From NCBI GenBank assembly GCA_021442155.1, contig CM038214.1, positions 316,417,001 to 316,481,000 on the forward strand: a stretch of 64,000 nucleotides of DNA, written 5' to 3'. Shown here one piece after another: positions 35,853 to 49,288 of the stretch. Position numbers and translations under genes: made by a program. Numbering within the stretch: the first letter of the stretch is position 1; every line of letters starts with the position of its first letter. Below the pieces are notes generated by a model. That model was given only the letters and a program-made list of their open reading frames with translations. It did not search any database and was not told the DNA's origin. This DNA comes from Cymbidium sinense (taxonomy: Eukaryota; Streptophyta; Magnoliopsida; Asparagales; Orchidaceae).

Positions 35853-37288
35853 TGTTTATTTAGTTTATTTTATTTATTTTATTTTATTTTTTTATTTATG
35901 TTTATTTATTATTTATTTTTATTTTATTTATTGTGTTTATTTATTTTAGTTTAGGTTTTTAATTTAGTTTATTTTAATGAGTTTTATTTTATCTTTTTGT
36001 TTAGGTATAGTAAGTTTAGCTTTAGGTTTAAGCTTAGTTTCATTTTATTTTATTTTATTTATTTTATGTAGTTTTAAATTTTTATTGATTTTATTTTTAT
36101 TTTAATTTATTTTAGGTTTAGGTTAAGTAAACCTTTAGGATTTGGTGGCTCAGTTTAGTGTAGGTTTAGGGTCCAGGGTAGTGGCCTAGGGTAAGGTAGT
36201 ATGGGTGGTGGTAGTGGTTGTGGTTTAAGGTTTATGGTTAATTGTGTGGATTTAGGTCACGATTTTTTTAAATTAAATAAATTGTTGGGTTTAGGTTTAT
36301 TTAGTTTATCTTTTATTTAGTTTTGTTAATTTTATTTTTTTTTTATTTAAGTTTATTTTTATTTTTAGTTTGTTTATTCTATTTATTTTAAGTTTATTTA
36401 TTTTAGCTTAGGTTTTTTATTTTAGTTTTTTAGCTTTATGTTTAAATTTAGGTTTATTTTTTAGTTTAGTTTTATTTTTTTTTTTTCTTTAAGGTTTAGT
36501 TTTATTTTTTTATATAGGTTTAGGTTTATGTTTTTATTTTATTTTTTTAGGTTTAGTTTTAGATTTTATTTTTTATTTTTTAGGTTTTATTTTTAGTTTA
36601 GGTTTAGGTTTATTTTAGTTTATCTCATTTTATTTAGTTTAGGTTTAGGTTTAGTTTATTATAGGTTTAGCTCTGGTTTATTTATTTTAGTTTAGTTTAT
36701 TTTGTTGCTCTGATTTATTTCATTTTATTTTAGGTTTAGCTTTTTGTCCTAGGGTTTATATTATTTCTTATTTACTTTTAGGTTTATTTTAGGTTTATTG
36801 TTTAGGTGTAGGTTTTATTTAGTTTTACTTTATTTTAGGTTTATTTTAATTTTATTTATGTTTATTTTTATTTTATTTAGGTTTTTAATTTTTTAGATAA
36901 TTTTAGGTTTTTAGTAATTTTATTTAGTTTAATTTTTATTTTCTATTTTTTTTTCTTTTTAGGTTTAGGTTTAGGTTTTAATTTATGTTTTTATTTTATT
37001 TTTTTTTTGGTTTAGATTTTTTTATTTTTTTTATTTTTAGGTTTTATTTAGTTTAGGTTTTATTTCTAAGGTTTAGTGGCCTGGGTTTATGGTTATAGTG
37101 GTTTAGTTTGGGGTTTAGGATTTTATTTTAGGTAGTGGTTAGGGTTTAGGGGTGGCCTGGGAGCCCAAGGTTTAGGGTTTAGGGTTGGCCTGTTTAGGGT
37201 TTTTAGGTTTAGGGTCAGTGTTTAGGGTTTTAGGGTTTAGGAATTAGAGTTTAGGGTTTAGCTCAGTTTAGGGTTTTAATTTTTTTCT
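35853..37288 (+). repeat. Higher-order repeat unit between G6 and G7
   Basis: T-rich segment, G-rich block 36131-36265, anchor aaattaaataaattgttggg (about 36272), body phrase near 36600, then a G-rich block at 37076-37288 with some GGCC words. No gene seen. Confidence 0.72.
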
Positions 37289-37320
37289 TCAAAAAACACA
37301 TTCAACATTTCTTCTTTGTT
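37289..37320 (-). pseudogene. GR-RBP 3'UTR scrap G7
   Basis: cttcaaaaaacacattcaac and atttcttctttg match the distal 3'UTR of the family. Only about 30 bases remain. Confidence 0.6.
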
Positions 37321-38335
37321 CATTTATTTATTTTATTTGAGTTTATTTTATTTTTATTTTATTTATGTTTATTTATTATTTTATTTAGTTTAGTTTATTT
37401 ATTTTAAGTTTATTTATTTTAGTTTATGTTTATTTTAGTTTATCTAGGTTTAGGTTTAGTTTAGGTTTATTATAGTTGAGTTTTAATTTTATTTTATCTA
37501 TTTAGGTTTAGGTTTTAGGGTTGTAGGTTTAGGGTTTAGGGTTTAGGGTTAGTTTTAGGGTTCAGGATTTAGAGTTTATGGTTTAGGATTTAGGGTTTAG
37601 GGTTTAGAGTTTTTTTAAAATTAAGTAAACTAGTAGGTTTAGCCTTATTTAGTTTATTTTTATTTATTTTATTTTATTTTTATTTAGTTTAGTTATTTTA
37701 GGTTAATTTATTTTAGTTTAAATTTTTATTTTAGTTTATTTTTTTGGTTTAGGTTTTGATTTATGTTTATTTTTTAGTTTAGTTTTATTTTTATTTTATT
37801 TTATTTTTTAAGTTTAAGTTTTATTATTTATTTTTAAGTTTAGGTTTAGGCTTTCTTTTTTTTTTAGGTTTATGTTTTAGGTTTTTATTTTAGGTTTATT
37901 TTTAGGTTTTAGTTTTTCAAGTTTAGGTTTAGATTTATTTTTAGCTTATTTTATTTTATTTAGTTTTTGGGTTTCGGTTTAGTTGATTTTAAGTTTAGGT
38001 TTATCTTTTATTTATTTTAATTTAGTTTAATTTAGTTTAGGTTTAGGTTTATTTTATTTAGTTTATTTGATTTTTATTTTAGGTTTAGGTTTTTTCTTAG
38101 TTTAGAGTTTAGGTTTTTATTTAATTTTTATTTTATTTTAGGTTATTTTAAGTTAATTTTTTTATTTTATTCAGGTTTTTATATTCTTAGGTTTATTTTA
38201 TTTTTTTAGTTTAGTCTAGGTTTTTATTTATTTATTTTAATTTATTTTTATTATTTTATTTTATTTTATTTTTTAGATTTAGGTTTTGGTTTTAGTTTAG
38301 GTTTTATTTTATTTTATTTCTTTTATCATTTAGTG
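37321..38335 (+). repeat. Higher-order repeat unit
   Basis: T-rich segment, telomere-like block 37505-37615, anchor aaattaagtaaactagtagg (37618) and T-rich body. No gene seen. Confidence 0.78.
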
Positions 38336-38880
38336 GCCTATTATTTATCTTTATTTTTTAGTTTATTTAGTTTAGGTTTTGTTATGTTCAACAACCAAAG
38401 TCTGCCAGTTTTGTGGTTTCAGTGATAAGGCAGGGCCCAGGATCAGTCAGGGCCTGGGGCCCAGGTCAGCCTGGGGTGGCTCAGCTGGCCCAGTGGTTAG
38501 ACTCAGGCTCAGGCCTTGTGGGTCACTAACGCCCAGGCCTGGCCCAGTGGCCTCAGGATCTGGCTCAGTTAGGTCAGGGCCTGTGGGAGGCACAAAGCCT
38601 AGTAGGGCCCAGTATCTCAGTCATCTAGGGTTCATGGGCCTGGGGCACGCAGCCCATACTGGGCCTGTGGTTTTCAGGTCAACCCAGTGTCAGGCCCAGT
38701 GACTGTCAGAGCCTCTGGTGGTCACTCAGTGGCCCAGGGCTCAGTTTAGGGCCCACTACCAGTTTAGTTTAGTGTTGAGTTGTGGCCCAGTATTAGGTTT
38801 AGGATTTAGGGTGGATAGGAGTTTGTGTTTAGTTAGGGTTTAGTGGTTAGTTTTGGTTTGGTGGTTTGGGTGGTTAGGAT
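38336..38880 (+). repeat. GC-rich island of CCCAG/GGCC words
   Basis: Same texture as 31400-32755: gcccaggatcagtcagggcc, ctggcccagtgg and similar, fading into degenerate TTTAGGG at 38790-38880. A 107-codon open frame (38379-38702) encodes an Arg/Gly/Pro/Ser-rich peptide with no family resemblance and exists because of the base composition. I do not call it a gene. Confidence 0.55.
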
Positions 38881-41504
38881 TTTCTTTAATTTTTTCAATT
38901 TTTATTTTAGAAAAATTAATTAAACCAGGTTTAGGTTTGTTTAGTTTATTTTATTTATTTATTTAAGTTTATTCTAGTTTCATTTTGATTTAGTTTATTT
39001 TATTTTTTTTAGTTTATTTATTTTAGAATGATTTATTTTAGTTTAGGTTTTTATTCTGTATTTTCTAGGTTTAGGTTTCAGATTAGTTTTATTTTTTACT
39101 TTAGTTTTATTTTTATTTTACTTTTTATGTTTAAATTTTATTTTTTATTTTGAGGTTTAGTTTAACATTTTTTTATTTTGTTTTTTTAGGTTTAAGTTTT
39201 AGGTTTTTATTTTAGGTTTATTTTTAGGTTTTATTTTTTAGTTTAGGTTTTGATTTATATTTAACTTATTTTATTTTATTTAGTTTAACTATAGGTTTAA
39301 GTTTAGTTTATTTTTGATTTAGGTTTTATTTATTTTAGTTTAGTTTATTTTAGTGTAGGTTTAGGTTTATTTTATTTTTATTTTAGGTTTAGGTTTTATT
39401 TTTTGAGTTTAGTGTTTAGGTTTTATTTGTTATTTATTTTTAGGTTTTATATTTAGGTTTATTATTTAGGTTTAGGTTTTTATTTAGTTTTATTTTATTT
39501 ATTTTATTTATTTTATTTAAGTTTAGGTTTTATTTAGTTTTATTTTTTTCTCCCATTTGGTTTATTTATTTATTTTAGTTTAGTTTTATTTTTTATTTTA
39601 TTTTCTTTCAGTTTTGGTTTAGTTCAGTTGGGTTTAAGTTTTATGTTCCATTTTATTTTATCTTATTTTTTTTCCATTTATTTTATTTTAGGTTTATTTA
39701 GTTTGTATGATCTAGCTTTCTTTAGTTTCTTTAGAGTTTTGTGGCTTGGCCTGGGGGCCCAGGTTTAGGTCTGGGGTTTGGGCTCAGTGGTAGGGCTCAG
39801 CCTAGTGGCTTTAGGGAGGCCTAAGGTTTGAGGGCCTAGGCTCAGGTTTAGTTTAGGTTAGGTCCAAGTTTAGGGTAGGCTTTTAGGTTTCCCTTTTATT
39901 TTAGTTTAGGTTTAGGGTTTATGTTTATTTTTAGTTTATTTTATTTTATTATTTAGGTTTAGGTTTTATTTTTTTATTTAGATTTAGATTTAGTTTAGGT
40001 TTTGTCTCTAGTGATTATTTTATTTTATTTTGTTTAGAGTTTATGTTAGTCATTTTAGGTTTAAGTTTAGATTTTATTTATTTTACTTTAGGTTTACGTT
40101 TATTTTATTTTTATTTTAGGTTTAGGTTTTTTTGTTAGTTTAGGATTCAGGTTTTTCTATTTATTATTAGGTTTTATTTTACGATTTATTTTTTTAGGTT
40201 TAGGCTTTTATTTAGTTTTATTTTTATTTTATTTTATTTTTATTTCACATTTACTTTTCATTTTATTTAGGTCTTCTATTCTTAGGTTTATTTTTATTTT
40301 AGTTTAGTTTAGGTTTTTATTTTATTTTTTATTTTAGTTTATTTTATTTTATTTTATTTTTTATTTTACTTTATTTTGTGGATTTAGGTTTTAGTTTTGT
40401 GGTTAGTTTAGTCTGGGTTGATCTGTGGTCTTTAGGGTTTAGGGTTTAGGGTTTAGGTAAGTTTAGTTTTTAATTAAGTAAACCTAGGTTTAGTTTATTT
40501 AATTTATTTTTTATTTATTTTACTTTATTTTATTTTTTATTTTTATTTAGGTTTATTTTTTTATTTATTTAGTTTAATTTGTTTATTTTAGGTTTATTTA
40601 TTTTAGTTTAGGTTTTGGTTTATGTTTATCTTTTTAGTTTAGTTTTGTTTATATTTTATATTTTAGGTTTAGATTTTATTTTTTATTTTTATGTTTAGGT
40701 TAATATTTTTATTTTATTTTCTTAGGATTAGGTTTTAGGTTTTTATTTTAGGTTTTAATTTTAGTTTAGTTTAGATTTATTTTAGTTTCTTTTATTTTAT
40801 TTAGTTTAGGGTTTAGTTTATTTGTTTTAGGTTTAGGTTTAGGTTTTATTTTTTTGTTTAGTTTAATTTAGTTTAGGTTTATGTTTATTTTATTTATTTA
40901 TTTAGGTTTTTTTTTAGTTTAGGGTTTATTTTTATTTTCATTTATTTTAGGTTTATTTTTTGGTTTGGTTTTATTTAGTTTATTTTATTTTATTATAAGT
41001 TTACTTTATTTTTGTTTTACATTAGTTTTATTTTATTTAGGTTTTTATTTTAGGTTTATTTTTTTAATTTAGTTTAGGTTTTGTTTATTTTATTTTATTT
41101 CATTTTTTTATTTTATTTCATTTCAGTTTAGGTTTAGGTTTAAGTTTCTAGGTTTAGGTTTAGGTTTAGGTTTTAGTTTAGGTTTTTATTTTATTTTATT
41201 ATTTTATTTTATTTAGATTTAGGTTTAAGTTTTAGTTTAGGGTTTTATTTTATTTTATTTTATTTTTATTTATGTTTAGATTTTTTAATTATTTTATTTT
41301 TTTATGTTTTATTTAGTTTAGGATTAGGTTTGTAGGTTTTTAGGGTTTACGATTTAGGGTTTAGGATTTAGCATTTAGGGTTTGGGGTTTAGGGGGTTTA
41401 AGGTTTAGGGTTTTTACGGTTTAGGGATTAGGTTTTAAGTTTATGGTTCAGGTTTTAGTTTAGGGTTGATGGTTTTTGGTTTTTTTTTTCTTAAATTTTT
41501 TTTT
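38881..41504 (+). repeat. Two higher-order repeat units with a small GC-rich patch
   Basis: Anchors near 38914 (aaattaattaaaccaggttt) and 40472 (aattaagtaaacctaggttt), T-rich bodies, a GC-rich patch at 39721-39880 and a telomere-like block at 41331-41504. No gene seen. Confidence 0.75.
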
Positions 41505-41538
41505 AACAGAGAACAAATTCAGATTCAACTTTTCTTCT
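41505..41538 (-). pseudogene. GR-RBP 3'UTR scrap G8 at the LTR edge
   Basis: aacagagaacaaattcagat and tcaacttttcttctt match the distal 3'UTR. Homology ends exactly where the probable LTR starts (TG at 41539). A T-run upstream could again be a poly(A) remnant. Confidence 0.7.
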
Positions 41539-42985
41539 TGGGGCAAGCTAAAGCCTCATGTTCTCGAGATGTCCAGATTATATACCCGTTACCATCCAAT
41601 CTTAAGTAAATCAACACATGAATGGATGAAAGAAAACTCAACCTTCATACACTTAAGCTATAAGCACATGCATTTCTTATGTATTTATAACTAGCATCAT
41701 AATGCATATTATTATTCATTTATAAGCTTTTGAGAAATACATTTGGATTTAATAGTGATAATAGCCTCACATATATTAAATTAAATCAACACATGCAAGC
41801 TTACATAAAGAAAATCCATTTTATTTTACTTGATTTTGAAAAGATGGATGCATGAATTCAAATGACATACCAAATTTAACATGATTGGAAAGAGGACAAT
41901 CAAATATAAGTATGTGATTCACTCTACCAAACTAGTTCTTAAGGATAATCAAATCAAATAAGATTATTTAAAGCAAACTAAAGCTTCTTTATTAATTAAG
42001 TTTTGGATTTGATTTCATTTAAAGAAGAGAAGAGAAATCATCACTTGCTGTTTTAAACCCATTCCCACATTAATTATTTGATTTAATTTAAGGAAATGTA
42101 ATTAAGTTGATTTTTTGGGTTAATTAAGTTGAACCCTTAATTAGATGAATTAATTACCTTTACTTATGTCACCTTAAATTAATTAACTAAATACTTATGA
42201 GCCAACATTATATGCATGGAAAATAAACTTGAAATGATCCTAGGAAATAAAAGGGGCCTAATGCAATTGGCTCAAGATTAATAGTTAATTAGATTAAGGG
42301 ACTTAATTAATTACTCTTATGATTTCCCACACATGTGGACTAACCATAATTTCATTAAACTCCTTTAGGTTATTAAACACCTAAAGATCTACCCCATGAT
42401 TTAATTAATTAAGGTCTGATGATTATGATTTCAATTTGATTAAGTGATTTAATTAATTAGTTAAATCTTAATTAATTTCATTTTAAACAAGAGTGAAATG
42501 AACTTATGGAAAGGGGTCCCATCCCTATTCCTTAGTTCACTTACTGCTGAAAAATGATTAATAAACTTAATTAATGAACTGATTATTGTTCATGGGATTA
42601 ATTAAACATTAGTTAGCTTAAAAGAGTAGTTACGATTTAATTAGTCAATTTTCCTAATTAAGTGAGCAATAAATCCCAAGAAAATCATTGGAGGTAGAGG
42701 TCTTCTTATTAAATTAACCCATAAAATTTATAATTAATTGCTCAAATAATTAAAAGTAATTCTAATTAATTTTGTAATTAAACCTTAATTATTACTCAAA
42801 ATTAGTTAAGATCATTTTTAAGTAATTCTCCTCTAAATACCTTTAAAATGAGTATTTACTTCCATTTTTTTATTTCTTTATGATTTCTTATGATTTTTAG
42901 AATTTTCAATCATTAAAAATGATTAATTGAGCCTAATTAAAGCCTACTCATGTTGGCACCATGTGCCGACGCAAAGATGCTTTCA
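41539..42985 (+). mobile_element. Probable LTR of a Tat-like Ty3/gypsy element (LTR1)
   Basis: The 1447-bp AT-rich sequence begins TG (tggggcaagctaaag) and ends CA (gatgctttca). A PBS-like atttggcaaccgtggga follows immediately. It carries many ttaattaa words and a TATA-like ctcctctaaatacc near 42828, about 155 bases before the 3' end. It recurs at 60526-61840 with only about a dozen to fifteen differences over the last ~950 bases. No polypurine tract is visible before 41539, and no flanking target duplication can be shown, so the left boundary is tentative. The short open frame at 41476-41694 crosses the boundary and is not a gene. Confidence 0.65.
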
Positions 42986-43006
42986 ATTTGGCAACCGTGG
43001 GATTAC
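42986..43006 (+). other. Primer-binding-site-like sequence after LTR1
   Basis: tttggcaaccgtgggatta directly follows the LTR CA end. Plant Tat-type elements commonly start their internal region with TGGCGCC-GT...GTGGGA (family knowledge). This looks like a mutated version, and the C copy reads tggcaccgtgggattggg. Confidence 0.55.
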
Positions 43007-45330
43007 TTAAAACAAAGATTCACTCAAGAGTCGAGTCTCCCCAGGTCGGTTTGATTTTTGGGCATCCAACAGTCACCCCAACAGTTCCACGCTTTGGAAA
43101 ATGTAAGTCGACTATGCCTTCTTCCTAGCAGCAAAAAAAAGGCAACCCCTTAGTTGGCTAGCTCTACCTCACAGCTAGTAGACTATCCCTTTAGATTTGT
43201 AAACCTAAGGTAGTGATATAGCCTCTTCTTAGGGGATCCATCGCACACTGACAAGTTCCATACATTAACTCAAATTAAATTAAACCCGATCTAATTTTCC
43301 TCAGTGGAGTTAAATCACACCCTTCTCCCTAGTGGAACCATAAATCGTATATAAATAATTCAAGCAAACAAATCAAATTCAAAACTAACCTCCCAGTGGA
43401 GCCAAATTAAACCAACTCCCCTAGTAGAGTCTAAATTAAAGAAATCCAACCAAACCCTTATTCCCAGCAGATACATCCCCAAGAAAATGTATGAAATCAA
43501 ACTCAAATCCCAATCCCCAGTGGATAGCCTGAGCCTACTTCCCTAATGAAAGGTTCATAAACTCGATTCCCAATGGACTCCAACCCATATCTTTAGCAGA
43601 TGTGCCTCCACATCAATTAAAATAAAAAATTAAAGTCGATTCGATCTTAATCCATGGTGGATTATATATTCTTATCTCCAGTGGATCTTTTTTCCACAAA
43701 TCATATAATCAAATCAAATTCAAACCTTATCCCTAGCAGATTTTCTTCTTCTATGCCCTCGACATAGACCCCTCACATGTCATGTCTAATGCATGTGTGA
43801 TCCCTAGGATCTCCTTCCATGTCCTTTACATGGAATTCTCATCAAATCTTATTTCTTCTCTTATGCACACCTTTAATACTTCAACCAAAAGCCTAACAAT
43901 GTATTCCTTCAACTTACATCATCTTAATGTTGTAATCAACATTTTATGATTGATGGTGCAAACTCAAACTAGCTATACAATATCATGCTAAACATATTAT
44001 ATTATAAATTAACACATTATATTATATTATAATATATGATGCTATATTATAATATATTATGTTATATTATAATTTGCAATAATAGAATATATTGCCTAAC
44101 ATTACAATTAGAATCACATAAAAGTAAATAACACAATTTTCTCAAAATATGAATAATGTTCATTTTGGATGTAAAATTGTTTAGTTTCTATTATAAATGG
44201 TACAAAATAGCATAATTTTGGTGTTTCTTCTTGGTGTGTGCCATGAATTTGGCCAAATTATTTCATCTCAACCTTCAAATTAACATTTTTGTGAGTTTTA
44301 ACCCAATGTATTATAACAAAATTAAAATAAACTAAATTGTACAATAACATTTAGTAACACACCACCACATTCATATATATATGTGAAGTTATATTGTTAT
44401 GTACATTATATTTTAATATGCTTTATATAATATATTATCCTACATTACACCTTAAAATGAATCTCTTAAGAAAAAATTTATAAATTTGGTTGAAAAATGA
44501 ATATTTATTTTTGATGCAAAATTCCATTCTTATGATTAAATGACACACCATAGCACACCACCAATTATGTTCCCTAAAGCTTACCTTAAATTTGGCCAAA
44601 TCCCATCATCTTAACCTATAAATTAGCATTTTATGAATTATACCAAGTACAAACTCTACTACATCATACTATAACAAACTAAAATATAAATAATAAGTAG
44701 TAATACAATAGTATGCTATAATGCATGATGCTACATGTTGTGGCATCCTATATTATAATACACTATATTATATTATATTATATTGCATATCACATCACAA
44801 GGGATTGGTTGAGATAAAAAATCATAAAATTAGTCTAAGAAAACTATAAATTCTAGTCATTTCACTTAAATATTTTAAATTAAAACAATATATTATGATG
44901 CCATGCTCTACCTATTATGAATTTGGCAAAATTCCACCATTTTAAAGTCTAAATCAACATTTTTATAAATAATGCTAGTGTACAACCGCATGATTGTCAA
45001 AAAATTAAAAGAATTTAAAATGCTAGAATAATATATTATGATATATGATGCTACACGCACTACAATGTATAATATTTATTTTGAACATAAAATCTTACTT
45101 TCTAGACTACAAGTGACATACCACACCTTCGGTAACAACCTAATTCCCAAATTTAACAACTTTCATTATCCGATTTATTAAATCATTATTTTATGATTTA
45201 AATTAATTTGACTATGGCATAATACCATAATATACTAAAACATTTCAAAATATCTTATAACATCCAAAACACATCACTACATGTTCAAATATATGATGCT
45301 ACATTATACTATAATATACGGTATAATATG
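43007..45330 (+). mobile_element. Retroelement-like 3' segment, copy B
   Basis: Nearly identical to copy C and very similar to copy A. In A this sequence follows the integrase; here it joins the PBS-like site through a deletion that removed all coding DNA. It contains the motif cluster (43300-43815) and ~340-bp repeats with landmarks at about 44243, 44588 and 44919 (spacing 345 and 331). Small gaps relative to C cluster at CAG/CTG words. Confidence 0.72.
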
Positions 45331-45763
45331 ATTTAGGGTTAGGGTTTAAGGTATTAAAAGCTTTAATAGTCAAGGGAAAGTCTCTGAAGACATTTTCTTT
45401 AGCTACCATAACTATGTTATGAATATGTCATTCTTTAGATATACCCTTAATGACATCTTTATTCAAAGTTTAGGGTTTTGGGTTTTGGGTTAAGGTTTAA
45501 GGTTAGTTTTGGGATTTGGGTTTAGGGTTTGGGGTTTATGATTGTAGGTTTCAGGGTTTAGGATTTTATGATTTAAGGTTTAGGGTTTAGAGTTTAGGGT
45601 TTAGGGTTTTAGGTTTAAGGTTTAGGGTTTAGAGTTTAGGGTTTAAGGTTTAGGATTTAGGGTTTAGGATTTAGGGTTTGGGGTTTAGTGTTTAGGGTTT
45701 AAGGTTTTTAGGGTTTAGGTTTAGGTTTTAAGTTCTAGTTTAGGGTTTAAGGTATTTTTATTT
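45331..45763 (+). repeat. Telomere-like array with the conserved ~110-bp spacer
   Basis: Counterpart of 23222-23601: the same short telomere-like start, the same unique spacer (about 45350-45470), then degenerate TTTAGGG leading to G9. Confidence 0.85.
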
Positions 45764-46200
45764 AATAGAGGTCAAATTTAGATTCAACATTTCTTTTTTT
45801 TTTATTTCTTCAACCCAATAGCACCTCAAGTTTACTAAGACACAAGGGATGACATAGATAAAAAATGAGCACCCATAGAGTAAATTAAAAATCCTAGATA
45901 AGTTCAACCTTCTCTTTTGTAGAGACACAGTTCCATAAGTAGTGATCGATCGCTTATTCTTCGTTAGCTCATCGTAACCTCCCCACCTCTCAGTAGTGGG
46001 ATTTGCCATCATATCTCGATTCTCTCCGCCACCACCATGCGTAACCTCCATCTCTCCTCATCTCCATAGACACCACTTGTCCAACCACCACCTCCATATC
46101 CAATAATACATCCAGATCACCCCCCCCCCATAGGATAACCATTGCCTGTTTGCCTACCAGACTGGAGTTGAAGGTGATGTTAGTTAAAGTTCCCCATTCT
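45764..46200 (-). pseudogene. GR-RBP 3' fragment G9
   Basis: Counterpart of G2 in the second macro-copy. On the - strand the RRM end is degenerate, the Gly-rich part reads GYGGGGWTSGVYGDEER, and further Gly-rich codons are spread over other frames. A run of ten C at 46119-46128 (on the + strand) is unusual and may be a consensus error. About 170 bases of 3'UTR follow. Truncated at its 5' end by telomere-like DNA and frameshifted. Confidence 0.82.
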
Positions 46201-49200
46201 AAGGGTTAAAGATTTAGGGTTTGGGGTTTTAGTTTTGTTTTAGGTTTGTGTTTAGGATTTGTGGATTTAGGGTTTTTAGGGTTTAGTGGTTTAGGGTGGG
46301 GTTTAGTTTTAGAGTTTAGGGTTTTGGGTGGGGTCAGGTTTGTGGGTTAGTTTTAAGGTTTAGAATTTAGGGTTTTGGGTTTTTAGATAGGGTTTAGGGT
46401 TTCTTTAAAAAAATAAGTGAACCCAGAGTTTAGGTTTATTTAGTTTATTTTTTTATTTATCTATGTGAGTTTATTTTATTTTATATTTATTTAAGTTATT
46501 TTTATTTAATTTAGTTTATTTTGTTTTATTTATTATTTTAGGTGATTTTATTTTTTTTAGTTGAGTTTTATATTTTTTTTTTTTTTTTATTTTAGGTTTA
46601 AGTTTAGTTTTATTATATTTTCTTAGGTTTAGGTTTTTTTTTTATGTTTATTTTATTTTTATTTTAGTTTAGGTTTATTTTTTTTATTTTATTTATTTAG
46701 TTTTTAGTTTAGGTTTAATTTTTTTAGGTTTACATTTTGGTTTTATTTATTTTGGTTTAATTTATTTTAGTTTAGGTTTAGGTTTATTTTATTTAGTTTA
46801 TTTTATTTTATTTTAGGTTTAATTTTTTTTAGCTTAGTGTTTTGGTTTTCTTTTTTATTTATTTTTATTTTCTATTTTTAAGTTTATTTATTTTAGGTTT
46901 AGGTTTTTATTTTATTGTATTTTATTTTATTTTTAGTTTTAACTAATTTTAGTTTTTTATTCTTAGCTTTATTTTATTTTTTAAGTTTAGTTTAGGTTTT
47001 ATTTTATTTTATTTATTTATTTTATTTTTATTTTATTATTTTTAGATTTAGGTTTAGGCTTTTTATTTTTATTTTATTTTATTTTATTTAGCGTTATTTA
47101 TTTATTTATTTTAGGTCTTTATTTTAGGTTTCAAGTTTGTGATTGGGGTTTGGCTTTCAGTTTTATGATTTAGGGTCAGTGTAGTTTAGGATTGAGGTTT
47201 AACTCAGATTTGTGGAGTTTTGGGGTTAGTCAGGTTTAGTGGTCAGTGGTCTATTCTAATAGTAGTTTGTGGTTTTATGGTTTTAGTGGTTTAAGATTTA
47301 GTGATTGAGGTTTAGGGTTTTCAGGAAAGAGGGTGTTTAGGATTTAGGGTTGGGTTATTTAAGTTTAGGTTTAGGTTTATGGTTTTTTTATTTAAATTAA
47401 GCAAACCAAGAGGTTTAGTTTATTTAGTTTTATCTTGTATTTATTTTAGTTCATTTAATTATTTTTTTATTTTAGGTTTATTTTTATTTATTAGTTTAGT
47501 TTATTTATTTTATTTATTTTTTCTTAGTTTAGTTTTATTTTATTTATTTTAAGCTCTTAGGTTTATGTTTATTTTTTAGTTTATTTTATTTTATTTTATT
47601 TTAGGTTTAGTTTAATTTTAATTTTAGGTTTAGGTTTTATTTTTAATTTAGGTTTGTATAGGTTTTATTTTATTTTTAGGTTTTGGATTTTATTTAGGTT
47701 TATTTTAGGTTGTATTTTGTTTAGGTGTATTTATTTTTAGTTTTATTTTATTTATTTTAAGTGTATTTTAGGTTTATTTATTTAGTTTAGGTTTAGGTTT
47801 ATTTTATTTTGTTGATTTAGTTTTAGTTTTTAGGGTTTATTTTTATTTTTATTTTATTTTTTTTTGGGTTTAGGTTTCATTTAGTTTTATTTTATTTAGG
47901 TTTACTTTATTTTATTTTACATTTAGTTTTTATTTTATTTAGGTTTTTTATTTTAGTTTATTTATTTTTTTTCATTTTAGTTTAGTTTATTTACATTATT
48001 TTATTAGTTTTATTTTATAATATTATTTTTATGTTTTTATAGGTTTAGGTTTAAGTTAGTTTAGGATTTATTTTATTTTATTTTTATTTTATCTTTTTTT
48101 TCTATTTATTTTATTTTTTAGGTTTTATTTAGTTTAGGTTTTGGTTTAGGTTTTTTAGGTTTTAGTTTTGGAGTAGGGTAGGGTCAGGTTTGGTTTTGGT
48201 CATTAGGGTAGGAGGGGGTTTATGGGGTAGGAGGGTGGGTGGGTAGGTAGTGGTAGCAAGTGGGAAGGTATTTAGGTTTTAGGGTTTATTTTTTTTAATT
48301 TATTTTTATTTTAAATTAAGCAAACCAGAGGTAGTTTATGATTTATTTTATTTTAGTTTATTTATTTTATTTTATTTAGTTTAGTTTTATTTTATTTAGT
48401 TTATTTATTTTAGTTTTCCTCATAGGTTTTATTTATTTTATTTTATTTTTAGGTTTAGGTTTATGTTTAAGTTTATTTTAGTTTTATTTTATTTTATTTT
48501 TATAGGTTTTATTTTTATTTTTTTAGAGGTTTAGGTTTTATTTTATTTATTTTAGGTTTAGGTTTTAAGTTTTATTTTTGGTAGGTTTTATTTTAGTTTA
48601 GGTTTAGGTTTATTTTATTTATTTTATTTTATTTGGTTTTAGGTTTGGTTTATTTATTAGGTTTAGGTTTTATTTATTTTAGTGTTTATTTTTATAGGTT
48701 ATGTTTATTTTATTTATTTTAGGTTTATTTTTTTTTATTTTATTTTAGGTTTAGGTTTATTATTTATTATTTTAAGTTTGTTTTAGGTTTAGGTTTTTAT
48801 TTAGTTTTATTTTTATTTTAGGTTTCTTTATTTTTATAGGTTTAGTTTTATTTTATCTAGTTTTTATTTTTTTAGCTTTAGTTTTAGGTTTTATTTATTA
48901 TTTTTTTATTTTTTTTATTATTTTCTTTTTAGGTTTAAGTTTAGGTTTAGGTTTTAATTTAGGTTTTATTTATTTTATTTTTTATTTTAGTTTATGTTTT
49001 ATTTATTTTATTTTAGGTTTTATTTAGTTGGGTTTAGCTTGTAGTTTTAGGGTGCATGGTTTATTAGGGGGTGGTAGGGTTTAGGGTTATGGTAGTTTAG
49101 GGTTTAGTTTGGGTTTAGGTAGTTTGTGGTTTAGGGTTTTAGGTTTGGGTTTAGGTTTAGGGTTTAAGATTTTAGGGTTTAAGATTTTAGGGTTTAGGGT

Positions 49201-49288
49201 TTGGGGTTTATGGTTGAGGTTTATGTTTTAGGTCTAGTGGTTGTGTTTTAGTTTAGGTTTTAAGGTTTTAGTTTTTATTTTTATTTTA
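46201..49288 (+). repeat. Three higher-order repeat units, shortened copy of 24027-27673
   Basis: Anchors at about 46410 (aataagtgaacccagagttt), 47396 (aaattaagcaaaccaagagg) and 48316 (aaattaagcaaaccagaggt) keep the order of 24269, 25436 and 26555, but the spacings are about 990 and 920 bases instead of 1167 and 1119. The loss is spread over the T-rich bodies and TTTAGGG words. No gene seen. Confidence 0.78.

Noticed and set aside
38379..38702. 107-codon + strand open frame in the GC-rich island
   Set aside because: Arg/Gly/Pro/Ser-rich translation of a low-complexity, possibly miscalled stretch; no start context or family match.
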